This document shows, piece after piece, positions 1-9,785 of a stretch of 64,000 nt of DNA. Each line of letters begins with the position of its first letter. The stretch's first letter is position 1. Under the pieces are notes generated by a model. That model was not told the origin of the DNA. It saw only the letters and a program-made list of their open reading frames with translations, and made no database searches. The DNA comes from Verrucomicrobiota bacterium (GTDB lineage: Bacteria; Verrucomicrobiota; Verrucomicrobiia; CAIQCK01), in contig JACRQF010000025.1 of NCBI GenBank assembly GCA_016222825.1, positions 28,244 to 92,243 on the forward strand. The letters run 5' to 3'. Both the position numbers and the translations under genes were made by a program.

Positions 1-170
1 GCATGGCCGCGCCGCCCGATAATGCGAAACTCGCCGTCCACGTCTTCGCAGCGATACCGCGCGCACGCATCCCGCGCCAGCGCCATGTTCTCGGCCTTGA
101 ACCAGATCAGCTTGCCGCGCAGTTTCGAGTCTTTCGCCAACAGCCGCCCACGCTTTAGAAACGTGCTCAC
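1..170 (-). CDS. Partial hypothetical protein (GTG start, runs off left edge)
   Basis: Manual translation of the minus strand from GTG at 170..168 stays open to the window edge (VSTFLKRGRLLAKDSKLRGKLIWFKAENMALARDACARYRCEDVDGEF...); overlaps the stop of the upstream HTH gene by 4 nt (GTGA). Not in the ATG-based ORF track. Confidence 0.5.
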   Translation of the reverse strand, partial: MSTFLKRGRLLAKDSKLRGKLIWFKAENMALARDACARYRCEDVDGEFRIIGRRGH

Positions 171-376
171 GCGACGGCCTCCGGTTTCGGTTCCTCTGCG
201 GCGGCGGAGTTCGCCTCAATCCAACGCGCCAGTTCCGTCTCGGCGACGCGAACGATGCCGCCCGACCGCAGCGCCTTCAGCCCGCGCTCATTGATAAGCC
301 GCCATGCCGTCGTGCGGCTGCACTTCAACCGCTCGCGCACGTCGTCAATCGTCAGAAACACTTCACCCGGATTCAT
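167..376 (-). CDS. Small helix-turn-helix DNA-binding protein, excisionase/MerR-like
   Basis: 69 aa; 'FLTIDDVRERLKCSRTTAWRLINERGLKALRSGGIVRVAETELARWIEAN' matches the HTH_17/excisionase pattern. Confidence 0.75.
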   Translation of the reverse strand: MNPGEVFLTIDDVRERLKCSRTTAWRLINERGLKALRSGGIVRVAETELARWIEANSAAAEEPKPEAVA

Positions 377-576
377 CGTGCCACCTCCTTTGCGCGCCGC
401 TCGCGCTCCGCCCGAAGTTTTCCAACTTGCTCCGCCGTGAACAACCGCGCACCGCTTTGCGTCAAGAGCGGCTCAACACCGATCTCCGCCGCCGTGCGCT
501 TTACCGTCGCCGCCGAAACGCCAAGCTCTCGCCCCGCTTCCGCTGGCCCGTAAACTTTGCCAATGCCTTTTGTCAT
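373..576 (-). CDS. Small MerR-like HTH protein
   Basis: Start taken at internal Met (MTKGIGKVYGPAEAGRELGVSAATVKRTAAEIGVEPLLTQSGARLFTAEQVGKLRAERERRAKEVAR); 4-nt overlap with next HTH gene. Confidence 0.6.
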   Translation of the reverse strand: MTKGIGKVYGPAEAGRELGVSAATVKRTAAEIGVEPLLTQSGARLFTAEQVGKLRAERERRAKEVAR

Positions 577-639
577 GCTCCGACTTCTCCAACCTGCGGC
601 ATAAGTTTGCGCGGGCCGTCTGCCGCAAAAAAACAAAAC

Positions 640-680
640 CCGCGCAGCAACACACTCGTTGCTAACTACGCGGGGAAGTT
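640..680 (-). terminator. Candidate Rho-independent terminator
   Basis: On the minus strand, nested stems CCCGCG/CGCGGG and AGCAAC/GTTGCT followed by a T-rich run (TTTTGTTTTTTT), downstream of the 827..1531 gene. Confidence 0.6.
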
Positions 681-826
681 ACCAAACGGGATTGCTGGCT
701 TTTTGAGGCTCCGGCCTAAGCGAATTCCGCCACCAAGCCAGCGAAAGGAGTGAAAAACACAGCGAAGGGGAAACCGAACTTAGCAAATTCCGTCAGTCAC
801 CGAGCGAGCGGCAGATTTTGTCCGCG

Positions 827-1531
827 TCACTTCGAGTCAAGAGGCTTTTCGAGTCGTTTCATGGCCGCTGCCCGCGCTTTGTTCCCGCGCTCATTCAGCC
901 ACCAAGTCTCATAAGTCTTGGTCAACACGAACCACTCAAAGCCGCTTAGAATCCCATGTTGTCGGAAGTATGCTAGGAGGCTGATAGCGCCTTTGTCGGC
1001 ATCCGATTCGTTCGCTCGAAGTGTTTTCGACCACCCCCAGCGTGGCGAGTGAAACGGTTGATACTCCATCCATCTAGGCACCTGAAACAAGGGCTTTTCC
1101 TTTTCCAAGCGCGCCGGCTCGCGAAAAAGCCCCACTTCAAAGCGCAGGAAATCGCGAAACCGTTTTGTCCCGTCTGCTAACGTCTTGGCCTTGACGACGA
1201 GCCGCAGAAATTCATCGAGTGGCGCTGGGCACTCGTCAGGCAGTTGCCCGCTGAAAACATTCTCGAAAAACTCCGCGCCTTCCTTTGTCTCTTCCTCCAT
1301 TTCATTCAATTGCATAACCGCCGCGTCATACAGCGCAGCGGCATATTCGACCGCTTTATCCGGTGGTGTCTTCAAACCTCTGGATGCAGTTGCAGCAATA
1401 AGCGCGAGGGTTTCAGGCGGACACTTGTAGCGGGGTTCAGATTTAGCCGCCGCTTTCGGTTCTTGTTCAACCGTTTCCGAACTGTTGCAGCGTTGGCCAC
1501 GTTGGCCCGTTTTCTTGGTTTCTTTCTTCAT
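827..1531 (-). CDS. Hypothetical protein (234 aa)
   Basis: Long ORF in accessory region; no recognised family. Confidence 0.5.
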   Translation of the reverse strand: MKKETKKTGQRGQRCNSSETVEQEPKAAAKSEPRYKCPPETLALIAATASRGLKTPPDKAVEYAAALYDAAVMQLNEMEEETKEGAEFFENVFSGQLPDECPAPLDEFLRLVVKAKTLADGTKRFRDFLRFEVGLFREPARLEKEKPLFQVPRWMEYQPFHSPRWGWSKTLRANESDADKGAISLLAYFRQHGILSGFEWFVLTKTYETWWLNERGNKARAAAMKRLEKPLDSK

Positions 1532-1749
1532 AACGTCTGACTCCGTTACGGCGCGCAGCGGTGCGGGGAGTCAGCCCCGCCCCGCCGCCGCAGAGCTTCG
1601 CGTTGCTCGCGGCCCGTTGCCGGATGCGCCAAATCCGAATTCTCTCACACCGCGCCGCGCTTGCAAACCACTACTTTCCGCATCGCGTGCTTGTGTTTCA
1701 CCACCCGTTGCGTTACGCATTGCCGCAACGTCCAACGACCGAACGACCG

Positions 1750-2649
1750 ATGCCCAAAACTGCAACAATCGTGATCTCCGGCTCTCTGGACTGGTCCAAC
1801 CTTCCGAAGTTGCTGCGCCAGTTGGAACCCCTTGCCAACGAGCAGGCGGGCAGCGTAATTCTCGACTTATCCGACGTGGCTTGGTGTTGCCCCATCGGTG
1901 TGGCGACATTGGCTGCATCGGTTTATTGGTTAGCCAAGAGAGGTTTCAAGTTGCGTGGCTTGCGCCCTACTAGGAGCGACATTGAGCGGTATCTGGAACG
2001 TATTGATTTTTACCGCGTGCTGAAAGCCCCCGACCAATTCGTTTTCAATCGTTACGATTCGAGCGGTCGTTTCGTGGAACTGATACACCTTACGCGCATC
2101 GAGGATTGCATGGACGTTGTTCGGCGAGTCAACGAAGTCCTCTGGAGTCAATTGAACTTGAGTGACCGGACCATGAACGCTCTCGATACCGTAGTTGGCG
2201 AGTTGACGGAAAATATTTTCCACCATGCCCAATCGGCTGCCGGTGGGTTTTTGTGTTGCCAGTCCTATGCCACCGACATTCAACTTGCCTTCGTGGACCT
2301 CGGCCGAGGTATTGAGCGCGCTTTAGCCGAGAATCCTGAAATGGTGTTGGCAATGCAACAGAACGGGGTATTACAGACGGCTTTACAAGCTGGCACAACA
2401 GGTAGGCCGACACACAATGCCGGCTACGGTCTGTTTTTGACCTCGGAACTGATCAAGGATAACCGTGGACTTCTTGGCATTCAGTCGTATGACCGACGTT
2501 TGTTCCAGCACGGGCACGTCAAGATTGAAAAAGTCGTCAGTAATTGGCCCGGCACCGCTATTCACCTGAAGTTCTTGCGAAACAGACCGCTGGACATCCT
2601 TGAGGTTTACAAGCGGCTCCCAAAACTGGCGGATGAAATGCCTTTTTAG
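1750..2649 (+). CDS. STAS-like N-terminus plus HATPase_c-like (GHKL) C-terminus, anti-sigma-regulator-like protein
   Basis: Start at MPKTATIVISGSLDWSNLPKLL; STAS-like 'SVILDLSDVAWCCPIGVATLAASVYWLAKRG'; GHKL-like 'MNALDTVVGELTENIFHHA' (N-box) and 'NAGYGLFLTSELIKDNRG' (G-box). Confidence 0.7.
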   Translation: MPKTATIVISGSLDWSNLPKLLRQLEPLANEQAGSVILDLSDVAWCCPIGVATLAASVYWLAKRGFKLRGLRPTRSDIERYLERIDFYRVLKAPDQFVFNRYDSSGRFVELIHLTRIEDCMDVVRRVNEVLWSQLNLSDRTMNALDTVVGELTENIFHHAQSAAGGFLCCQSYATDIQLAFVDLGRGIERALAENPEMVLAMQQNGVLQTALQAGTTGRPTHNAGYGLFLTSELIKDNRGLLGIQSYDRRLFQHGHVKIEKVVSNWPGTAIHLKFLRNRPLDILEVYKRLPKLADEMPF

Positions 2650-2663
2650 TCTGCGATTTTGCA

Positions 2664-2682
2664 CTAGCCCAAGATGGGCTAG
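2664..2682. promoter_or_regulatory. Perfect palindrome CTAGCCCA-aga-TGGGCTAG between the STAS/HATPase and DUF4325-like genes
   Basis: 8-bp arms, 3-nt spacer, read directly. Confidence 0.45.
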
Positions 2683-2723
2683 ATTGTGCTACAGTGTGAC
2701 ACAGACATAACGTGCAACGCAGG

Positions 2724-3023
2724 ATGACCATGAACACCATTGCCATGAACCAGTGGGGCGATTTTCTAGGCACCCGCTTTCTCGGCGAGGAGGCCCGACG
2801 CGCCATTCACGACGCACTGGCGGGCGAGGCACGGGTCTGTTTGGACTTTGCCGGCGTTCGCGGCGTCTCCCATTCCTTCGCCGACGAAGCCATCGGCATC
2901 CTCGTTCAGGAAATCGGTCTGGGCGCGCTGAAGACTAACGTGCGCTTTGCAAACCTCAACGAAGAGATCAAGACCATCCTTCGCTTCGTCGTGTCCGAAC
3001 GGTCAAGCAAGCACCTCGCGTAG
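2724..3023 (+). CDS. STAS-like domain protein (DUF4325-like)
   Basis: ~99 aa; 'ARVCLDFAGVRGVSHSFADEAIGILVQEIGLGALKTNVRFANLNEEIKTILRFVV' is typical of DUF4325. Confidence 0.75.
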   Translation: MTMNTIAMNQWGDFLGTRFLGEEARRAIHDALAGEARVCLDFAGVRGVSHSFADEAIGILVQEIGLGALKTNVRFANLNEEIKTILRFVVSERSSKHLA

Positions 3024-3258
3024 CGACGCTGGCTGGCTCATCACCGGCTGGCCCCTTCCACGATCTTCTGTTCCTCCGGCGTCAGGTCTTCGCGGCGCGG
3101 TGTCGTCACCCATGCCGCGATTCTCTCCAATCTCCCGCGACGTTTCCAGCCGTTTCATCGGCCAACCTGCGCCCCGCCCCGACCGTCGCCGGCTTCCCTG
3201 CGCTGTTTACTTGCCGCGCCCGCTCTGATAAACAGTGGTGCTACTCAACGGCCACGAC

Positions 3259-5376
3259 ATGAGCAAAACACTTTTGGAGCAACTGCCGGAAATCGTCCGC
3301 GCCGGGAAACGACAGGCGGAGCGCATCCTTGAAGGGCTGGAAGGCAAGACGCGCGTCGGTTTACAGACGCGGGAACTCGTCACCCCGGCGAAGGATTCAA
3401 ACTGGCAGATGTTCCAAGCGTTGCGGACGGTGCAGAAGGCAAAGGACACGCTGCGGGGGAATTTTTCGCTGGTCAACCAAGCCGGTGGACAAACGGAACT
3501 CACCGCCACTTCGCGCCCGTGGTTCAACCGGCTGATTTACGGCGACAATTTGTTGGCGATGGCCGCGCTGCTGGCGGGCGATGATGAAACACCGTCACTG
3601 CGTGGGAAGATTGACCTCATCTACATTGACCCGCCGTTCGACTCGAAAGCCGACTACCGCACGAAGATCACGTTGCCCGGCGGCGACGTAGAGCAAAAGC
3701 CGACGGTGATTGAACAATTCGCCTATTCCGACACTTGGGCGGACGGCACCGCGAGCTATCTGGCGATGATTGTCCCGCGCTTGTGCCTCATGCGCGAACT
3801 GCTTTCCGATAAAGGCTCGATTTATATCCATCTTGATTGGCACGTCTCTCATTACGCGAAGACGGCGCTTGATGATGTCTTTGGCAAAGAGGTTTTCCGA
3901 AACGAAATAATCTGGCGGCGAACTAGTGCGCACAGTGAAGTGCAAGGTTTTGGCCGAGTGCATGACGCAATTCTCCTCTACACCAAAACCGAGAACGCAA
4001 TCTGGAATCAACAGTATGTCCCTTACTCAGCCGACTACATCGAAAAGCAATACATATATTCCGACACGGATGGTCGCAGATGGAGGTCGGTTGACCCGAC
4101 TGGCGCAGGCAAGACGGCAAGTGATTATCTCTGGAAAGGCAAGCCCCCGATACAGGGACGACATTGGGCAAACAATTACGAGAGGATGTTGGAGCTAGAG
4201 CAACAAGGGAGACTCACCTACACCGGTAAAGGCTCTGTTCGTATCAAACAGTATTTGGATGAAATGCCGGGACAACAGATCATGGACGTTTGGGATGACG
4301 TGGACAAAATTCACCACATGGCACACGAGCGTCTTGACTACGGGACGCAGAAGCCGGAAGCCCTTCTTGAACGCATAATCAAGTCCTCGTCGAACAACAA
4401 TTCCATCGTCGCGGATTTCTTCGGCGGTTCGGGCACAACCGCAGCCGTCGCGGAAAAGTTGAGCCGTCGCTGGATAATTTCCGATCTCGGCAAGCCCGCC
4501 TGCATGATTATGCGCAAGCGGCTGATTGACCAAAACGCGCAGCCGTTTTTGTATCAGGCCATCGGCGATTATCAGGTGGAAGCGGCGCGCTCCACGCTGG
4601 GCCGCAAATTCCGCGTCGGCGCTTTGTCGCAAATCGTCTTGGGCCTTTACGGCGCGTTGCCTCTGGACGCCGACGACAATCCAAATCGCAATCTAGGCAA
4701 GCTGCCATCATCGCGCACGCTGGTCTTGGTGGATTCGCCGCAAAAGCTCACGGGCTTGGCGACGTTGAAGAAGGCGCAGGAACTTCGCACGTCGCATTTG
4801 GGCGGCTGGGAAAAGGTGGCCGTGCTGGGCTGGAATTTCACGTCGGACATCGGCCACGTCATCACGGAGTTGAACGACGCCAAGCTGGAAGTGCTCGTCA
4901 TTCCGCCAGATTTGCTGGACCGGCTGAAAAAGAGCGGCGGGTTTGAAAAATTGAAAGCGGATTTCGCGGCGCAACGCATCCGGTTTTCGTCGCTGCAATA
5001 CGTCACCGTGAAGCCGATTCAGCGCAAGACGTTGCCGAGCGGCGAGGCGTTGACGGTGGAACTGGACAATTACGTTTTGCTCTCGCCGGACGCGCTGAAT
5101 CTGGAAGCGAAGGACAAGGAACGGTTGCAAGCAGTGGTGAACCGCGACCCGCTGGCGCTGGTGGAGTATTGGAGCGTTGACCCGGACTACGACGGCGAAC
5201 TTTTCCGCTCCGTGTGGCAGGACTACCGGGGCAACACGGAAGACGACCACGACCCGCTCCATGTGGTGAGGAAAGCGATTCTCTCAGGCTTGCCGGTGAA
5301 GAATGGCAAACGCCGCGTGTGTGTGCGCGTGGTGGATGTGTTCGGATTCGAGGCGGAGGTTATCAAAGAAGTCTAA
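3259..5376 (+). CDS. mod: Type III restriction-modification system DNA methyltransferase (Mod subunit)
   Basis: DPPF motif ([20 protein letters not shown]) upstream of SAM-binding [19 protein letters not shown]; beta-class order; followed by a res gene. Confidence 0.92.
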   Translation: MSKTLLEQLPEIVRAGKRQAERILEGLEGKTRVGLQTRELVTPAKDSNWQMFQALRTVQKAKDTLRGNFSLVNQAGGQTELTATSRPWFNRLIYGDNLLAMAALLAGDDETPSLRGKIDLIYIDPPFDSKADYRTKITLPGGDVEQKPTVIEQFAYSDTWADGTASYLAMIVPRLCLMRELLSDKGSIYIHLDWHVSHYAKTALDDVFGKEVFRNEIIWRRTSAHSEVQGFGRVHDAILLYTKTENAIWNQQYVPYSADYIEKQYIYSDTDGRRWRSVDPTGAGKTASDYLWKGKPPIQGRHWANNYERMLELEQQGRLTYTGKGSVRIKQYLDEMPGQQIMDVWDDVDKIHHMAHERLDYGTQKPEALLERIIKSSSNNNSIVADFFGGSGTTAAVAEKLSRRWIISDLGKPACMIMRKRLIDQNAQPFLYQAIGDYQVEAARSTLGRKFRVGALSQIVLGLYGALPLDADDNPNRNLGKLPSSRTLVLVDSPQKLTGLATLKKAQELRTSHLGGWEKVAVLGWNFTSDIGHVITELNDAKLEVLVIPPDLLDRLKKSGGFEKLKADFAAQRIRFSSLQYVTVKPIQRKTLPSGEALTVELDNYVLLSPDALNLEAKDKERLQAVVNRDPLALVEYWSVDPDYDGELFRSVWQDYRGNTEDDHDPLHVVRKAILSGLPVKNGKRRVCVRVVDVFGFEAEVIKEV

Positions 5377-5389
5377 CCGAGCTGCCGCC

Positions 5390-8296
5390 ATGATGCTTCC
5401 TCTTGTCAAAGCCCTTTCACCGCGCGTGCAAGCGGAGTGCGCCGGCTTGGAGTCCGGCAACGCGCCGATTCTGGAGAAGGTCACGCCTGTTACCGCCGAC
5501 TTGCTGCGCTGGTGGTTTCAACAGGACTGCATAGACGGTCGCGGCGTGAATTTCCACGAAGGCCAGCGGCAGGCGATTCTCCACGCGATCTACGCGCATG
5601 AAGTTTTGCAGCCGGAAACGCTGGTGGAGCTTTACCAAAAGCTTGCCGCCGAAGACTTGCTGACGGCGCGGCGCATGGAAGAAGTGGTGCAAAGCAAGCA
5701 CCCGAAGTATTGCCTTAAAATGGCGACGGGCACGGGCAAGACATGGGTGTTGCAAGCGTTGCTCTACTGGCAGTTGCTAAACGCGGCGCGTGCGCCAGAG
5801 GATAAACGGTTTACGCGGAATTTTCTCGCGGTCGCGCCGGGGCTGATTGTTTACGGCCGGTTGCTTGATGCGTTTCTCGGCAAGGAACGGGACGGCCAGC
5901 GGGATTTCAACACGTCAGACTTGGCTTGCTACAAAGACTTATTCGTGCCGGATACGTATCGCGACGAGATTTTCCGATTCGTGCAAGGCAATGTTTGCAC
6001 GAAGGAAGACTTGGGAACGAAAATCACGGCGGGCGGACTGATTGGCATTTGCAACTGGCACGCGCTGGCGGAAGCCGACGAGCCGGAAGAAGACGACACG
6101 ATAGAGACGCCGGGCTTGGTTGCGGACCCGAAACAAGTGGCGGCATCGGCGCTGCCGTTGTCGCCGGGAACGAGCGCGGGCAATTCGCTGGAAGTGTTGA
6201 ACCGCCGTTTCGAGCGCGGCGGCACGCTGGCCTATCTGCGCGAAATGCCAAGTCTGCTGGTGTTCAACGACGAGGCGCACCACATCCACGAACTTCGCTC
6301 CGAAGGCGAGATTACTGAAGTCGAATGGCAAAAGAGCCTGCGGAAGATTGCAGAGACGAAGGGCAGCCGATTTCTTCAAGTGGACTTCTCCGCCACACCC
6401 TACAACCAGGTTGGCAGCGGCGTGAAGGCGAAGGCGGTCTATTTCCCGCACATCATCGCGGACTTCGATCTGAGGGCGGCAATGAAAGCCGGCTTGGTCA
6501 AGTCGCTGGTGCTCGACAAGCGGCGCGAGCTTGGCGCGCTCGCAAACGATGAACTTCAATTCAAAGCCGACCGGGACGAGCATGGCCGACCGATTTTGTC
6601 GGAAGGCCAGCGCATCATGGTGCGGGCGGGCGTGGCAAAGTTGATGAAGCTCGAAAAAGAGTTCGCAGCGATTGACGCCACGCGGCATCCGAAAATGATG
6701 GTGGTGTGCGAAGACACGACCGTTACGCCGCTCGTTGTGGAGTTTCTGATTTCTCAGGGATTGAACGCGGACGAAATCTTGCAGGTGGATTCCAACCGCA
6801 AGGGCGAGTTGCCGGAAGCGGAATGGGCGGTGTTGCGCGAGAAGCTTTTTGACATGGATGCGCACCCTAAGCCGCGCGTGGTGATTAGCGTTCTCATGCT
6901 CCGCGAGGGGTTCGACGTGAATAACATTTGCGTAATCGTGCCGCTGCGCACGACGGGCGCGAAGATTCTGCTGGAGCAGACCGTCGGGCGCGGCTTGCGT
7001 CTCATGTGGCGCGGCAACGAGTTTGACGATCAGAAAAAGGAAAACCGCGCGCTTATCAAAGAAGGGCAGGAACCCAAGAGCCTGATTGACGTTCTCAGCA
7101 TCGTCGAGCATCCGAAATTTGCGGAGTTCTACGAACAGTTGCGGCAGGACGGTTACGAGTTCGCCGTGGCGACGCCAGACGATCCCGCCAAGCGCAGCAC
7201 GGGCGATTTGATTCCGGTGGAACTCCGCGACGGCTACGAACAGTTTGATTTTGCCGTGCCGTTTATCATGCGCGAGATGGAGGAGGAGTTTGTTGGGAAA
7301 GAATTGGACGTGACGACCTTGGCGCGCTTCGGCGCAATGACATTCGAGCAACTGAAAGCCGCGATTGGCAAGGGCGACGTGTTCCGCTCTGAGGACGTGC
7401 AGACGCGGACGCAGTTCGGCGATTACCGCGTGGACGGCGGCATAATGACCGCGACCGGCTACAATGATTTCCTCAGCCGGCTGGTGCGGCGCATTGCGGA
7501 AAGTCTGAGCGCGCCCGTAACGGGAAGCTCGCAGGTGTTCGCGAACATTTCGCGGTTTCCATTCCTGCAAGTGAACCTGCCGCAATTGTCCGCGTGGGTG
7601 GACGAGTTTATCCGGCGGCAGTTGTTCGGGCGGGAGTTCAACCCGTTCGAGGATGAAAACTGGCGCTTGCTCTGTCTCGACCCGGTTGCGAATCACATCA
7701 TCCGCGAGTTTGGCCGGAAGCTGCCGGAACTTGCGGACACGCAAACGACTGCCGAGCCGGAAATCAAACACCGGCGCTTGTCGGAAGTCGCGAAGATCAC
7801 CGTGCGCGAATCTTGCTCTATCGAAACGCCGAAGTGTATTTACGAGCGGTTGCCTTATCCGTCCCGCAACGGCGGCTTTGAGCTGGCGTTCATGCAGAAG
7901 GCCGTCAGCGATGCGACGGTTGAAGCGTTTTGCAAGGTGAACGAGCAAAAACATTTGTTCATGCGCTTGCGTTACGTGAAGGAAAACGGGTTGCCCGGCT
8001 TCTACTCGCCGGATTTTCTCGTCCGCACCCAAACCGGAATCTGGCTCGTCGAAACCAAGAGGCAAGACCAGTTGACGCAAGCGGACGTGATACGGAAGAA
8101 AACCGCCGCTGTCGCATGGTGCGAGCGGGTCAACGAACTCTCGCCGGAAGATCGAGCCGGGCGGACGTGGAACTATTGCTTGCTGGGCGAGGCGCTGTTT
8201 TACGAGTTCCGCGACAAAACCGCTTCGATGGAAGAAATCGTCCAGTTCTCGCGCGTCCGCGCAAAAACAGCGGAAAAAGGAAGCCTTTTTGATTGA
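5390..8296 (+). CDS. res: Type III restriction enzyme Res subunit (DEAD/DEAH helicase + endonuclease)
   Basis: Walker A MATGTGKTW, DEAH box VFNDEAHHIH, helicase motif VGRGLRLMW, C-terminal PD-(D/E)XK-like 'FYSPDFLVRTQTGIWLVETKRQDQ'. Confidence 0.92.
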   Translation: MMLPLVKALSPRVQAECAGLESGNAPILEKVTPVTADLLRWWFQQDCIDGRGVNFHEGQRQAILHAIYAHEVLQPETLVELYQKLAAEDLLTARRMEEVVQSKHPKYCLKMATGTGKTWVLQALLYWQLLNAARAPEDKRFTRNFLAVAPGLIVYGRLLDAFLGKERDGQRDFNTSDLACYKDLFVPDTYRDEIFRFVQGNVCTKEDLGTKITAGGLIGICNWHALAEADEPEEDDTIETPGLVADPKQVAASALPLSPGTSAGNSLEVLNRRFERGGTLAYLREMPSLLVFNDEAHHIHELRSEGEITEVEWQKSLRKIAETKGSRFLQVDFSATPYNQVGSGVKAKAVYFPHIIADFDLRAAMKAGLVKSLVLDKRRELGALANDELQFKADRDEHGRPILSEGQRIMVRAGVAKLMKLEKEFAAIDATRHPKMMVVCEDTTVTPLVVEFLISQGLNADEILQVDSNRKGELPEAEWAVLREKLFDMDAHPKPRVVISVLMLREGFDVNNICVIVPLRTTGAKILLEQTVGRGLRLMWRGNEFDDQKKENRALIKEGQEPKSLIDVLSIVEHPKFAEFYEQLRQDGYEFAVATPDDPAKRSTGDLIPVELRDGYEQFDFAVPFIMREMEEEFVGKELDVTTLARFGAMTFEQLKAAIGKGDVFRSEDVQTRTQFGDYRVDGGIMTATGYNDFLSRLVRRIAESLSAPVTGSSQVFANISRFPFLQVNLPQLSAWVDEFIRRQLFGREFNPFEDENWRLLCLDPVANHIIREFGRKLPELADTQTTAEPEIKHRRLSEVAKITVRESCSIETPKCIYERLPYPSRNGGFELAFMQKAVSDATVEAFCKVNEQKHLFMRLRYVKENGLPGFYSPDFLVRTQTGIWLVETKRQDQLTQADVIRKKTAAVAWCERVNELSPEDRAGRTWNYCLLGEALFYEFRDKTASMEEIVQFSRVRAKTAEKGSLFD

Positions 8297-8345
8297 AGTG
8301 ATGAGAAGAAACTGAACAAGTTTTACAGGGTGCTTGACATGGTTC

Positions 8346-8355
8346 ACCTATAGGT
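8346..8355. promoter_or_regulatory. Palindrome ACCTATAGGT just upstream of the TAC toxin gene; candidate antitoxin operator, near TTGACA at 8334-8339
   Basis: Perfect 10-bp palindrome 8-17 bp upstream of the ATG at 8363. Confidence 0.4.
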
Positions 8356-8362
8356 TAAATGT

Positions 8363-8803
8363 ATGGCGCAGGTTCGACTAGAGCTAATCAAAGATGGTCA
8401 AGCATTCAAAATCTTTGCTCTGGTTGTGGACGAACAGAATGCGCTTTTGGAGTTTCTGAACGACCAGAACGAGGCGATGCCAGATGAAACTGCGAAACTC
8501 ATGCGGCTTCTGGATAATGCGGCGAAATCAGGACCGCCGCGCAACGAAGAGAAATGTCGGCCGCTTCAAGACGGAATTTTTGAGTTTAAGACGAGAGGTG
8601 GCATCAGAGTGTTTTGGTTCTACGACCGAGACAAGTTGATTATTTGCACACACGGGTTCGTAAAGAAAAAACAGAAGACACCGCCGAAAGAAATTGAGCG
8701 AGCCTTAAAGCTCAAGAAGCTTTACGAGAATGCCGAGTCTGAGAAAACGAAACTGACCGCACGCGAGAACAAACATGAAAAAAGCGATGAAAACCTTCGC
8801 TGA
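8363..8803 (+). CDS. higB: RelE/HigB-family (phage-derived Gp49-like) toxin
   Basis: 'GIFEFKTRGGIRVFWFYDRDKLIICTHGFVKKKQKTPPKEIERALKLKKLYE' is the canonical HigB/Gp49 signature. Confidence 0.88.
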   Translation: MAQVRLELIKDGQAFKIFALVVDEQNALLEFLNDQNEAMPDETAKLMRLLDNAAKSGPPRNEEKCRPLQDGIFEFKTRGGIRVFWFYDRDKLIICTHGFVKKKQKTPPKEIERALKLKKLYENAESEKTKLTARENKHEKSDENLR

Positions 8804-9338
8804 TCTGTTCAAGGAAGCCCGTCAACGGCTGGCATACTACGTTGAGGGCGCAATCTTGGACTTCACCGAGCAAGTGGTTGCCCGGATGAGCGCCGCGAAC
8901 GTGTCGAAATCCGAACTGGCGAAGAAACTGGGTGTAGAACCCTCCTACGTCACGAAGCTCTTGAGTGGGTCTAACAACTACACCTTGGAAACGATGGTGA
9001 AGGTTGCGACGGCGCTAAATTCGGAAGTTCGTATTTCTCTCCAACCCGCAAGAGTGGAAACACAATGGATTGAGTCAAAGTTGACTAAGCCCCTGAACGC
9101 TTTCACTCATTCGTCCAAGGGGAAAGCAGTATCCGATACGGTGTGGATTTCTGCCAAAGTAGTCCAGCCCGATGCTACAGCGTGGAGCGAAGTCTTCTCT
9201 AAACCAACAGCAGGCAGCCCAAGGCTAGTCGCGCAAGATTTGCCACTTTTCCCCGATACGAGAAAAGTGCCACCCCAACCGCCGAAGTCAGAAACCGCTC
9301 AGGAGACAGGCAATGAAGCTCTCGCCCTTGCAGCTTAG
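8775..9338 (+). CDS. higA: HigA-type XRE-family antitoxin with long C-terminal extension (candidate chaperone-addiction region)
   Basis: HTH 'VSKSELAKKLGVEPSYVTKLLSGSNNYTLETMVKVATALNSEVRI'; overlaps the toxin by 29 nt; ~90 aa tail after the HTH. Confidence 0.85.
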   Translation: MKKAMKTFADLFKEARQRLAYYVEGAILDFTEQVVARMSAANVSKSELAKKLGVEPSYVTKLLSGSNNYTLETMVKVATALNSEVRISLQPARVETQWIESKLTKPLNAFTHSSKGKAVSDTVWISAKVVQPDATAWSEVFSKPTAGSPRLVAQDLPLFPDTRKVPPQPPKSETAQETGNEALALAA

Positions 9339-9768
9339 CCGACAGGTTTTGACGAAACTCAACATTGAGGCAATACACGACGGAGACCCCAATGTGGGGC
9401 CTGATGTTGCAACGACCGTTGACGCTAACCCAACCAAAGACAATCCACGCGAATGGATTGTCTTTCTCAACGTCGAGTTGAAATCACCCGCAGGAAAGAA
9501 AGCTAGCTACACCGGGCACATTGACCTTGTTGGACTTTTTAGAATTAACGACCAGTGGCCTGCGGAAAAAATCGAAAAGCTGGTCCGGGTCAATGGTCCA
9601 AGCATTCTTTACGGCGCAGCTAGGGAACTGGTCGCAAATTTGACCGCTCGTGGTCCTTGGCCGATGGTGATGTTGCCGACGCTTTCGTTCTTCACTCCCG
9701 CGAACGAACCCGCGCCACAACGCCAAGTCACACCCGAAACAAGTCGCGAAGCCACAAAAGCGACGTGA
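9313..9768 (+). CDS. SecB-like chaperone (TAC-associated)
   Basis: 'LVRVNGPSILYGAARELVANLTARGPWPMVMLPTLSF' aligns by eye with SecB C-terminal '..[32 protein letters not shown]'; overlaps the antitoxin gene. Confidence 0.82.
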   Translation: MKLSPLQLSRQVLTKLNIEAIHDGDPNVGPDVATTVDANPTKDNPREWIVFLNVELKSPAGKKASYTGHIDLVGLFRINDQWPAEKIEKLVRVNGPSILYGAARELVANLTARGPWPMVMLPTLSFFTPANEPAPQRQVTPETSREATKAT

Positions 9769-9785
9769 ACCTTTGTGCGGGCGCT

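Noticed and set aside
5939-8347. 802-aa minus-strand ORF antisense to res
   Set aside because: Shadow ORF of a high-GC gene: Arg/His/Leu-rich, no recognisable domain, and the plus strand encodes a clear Res subunit.
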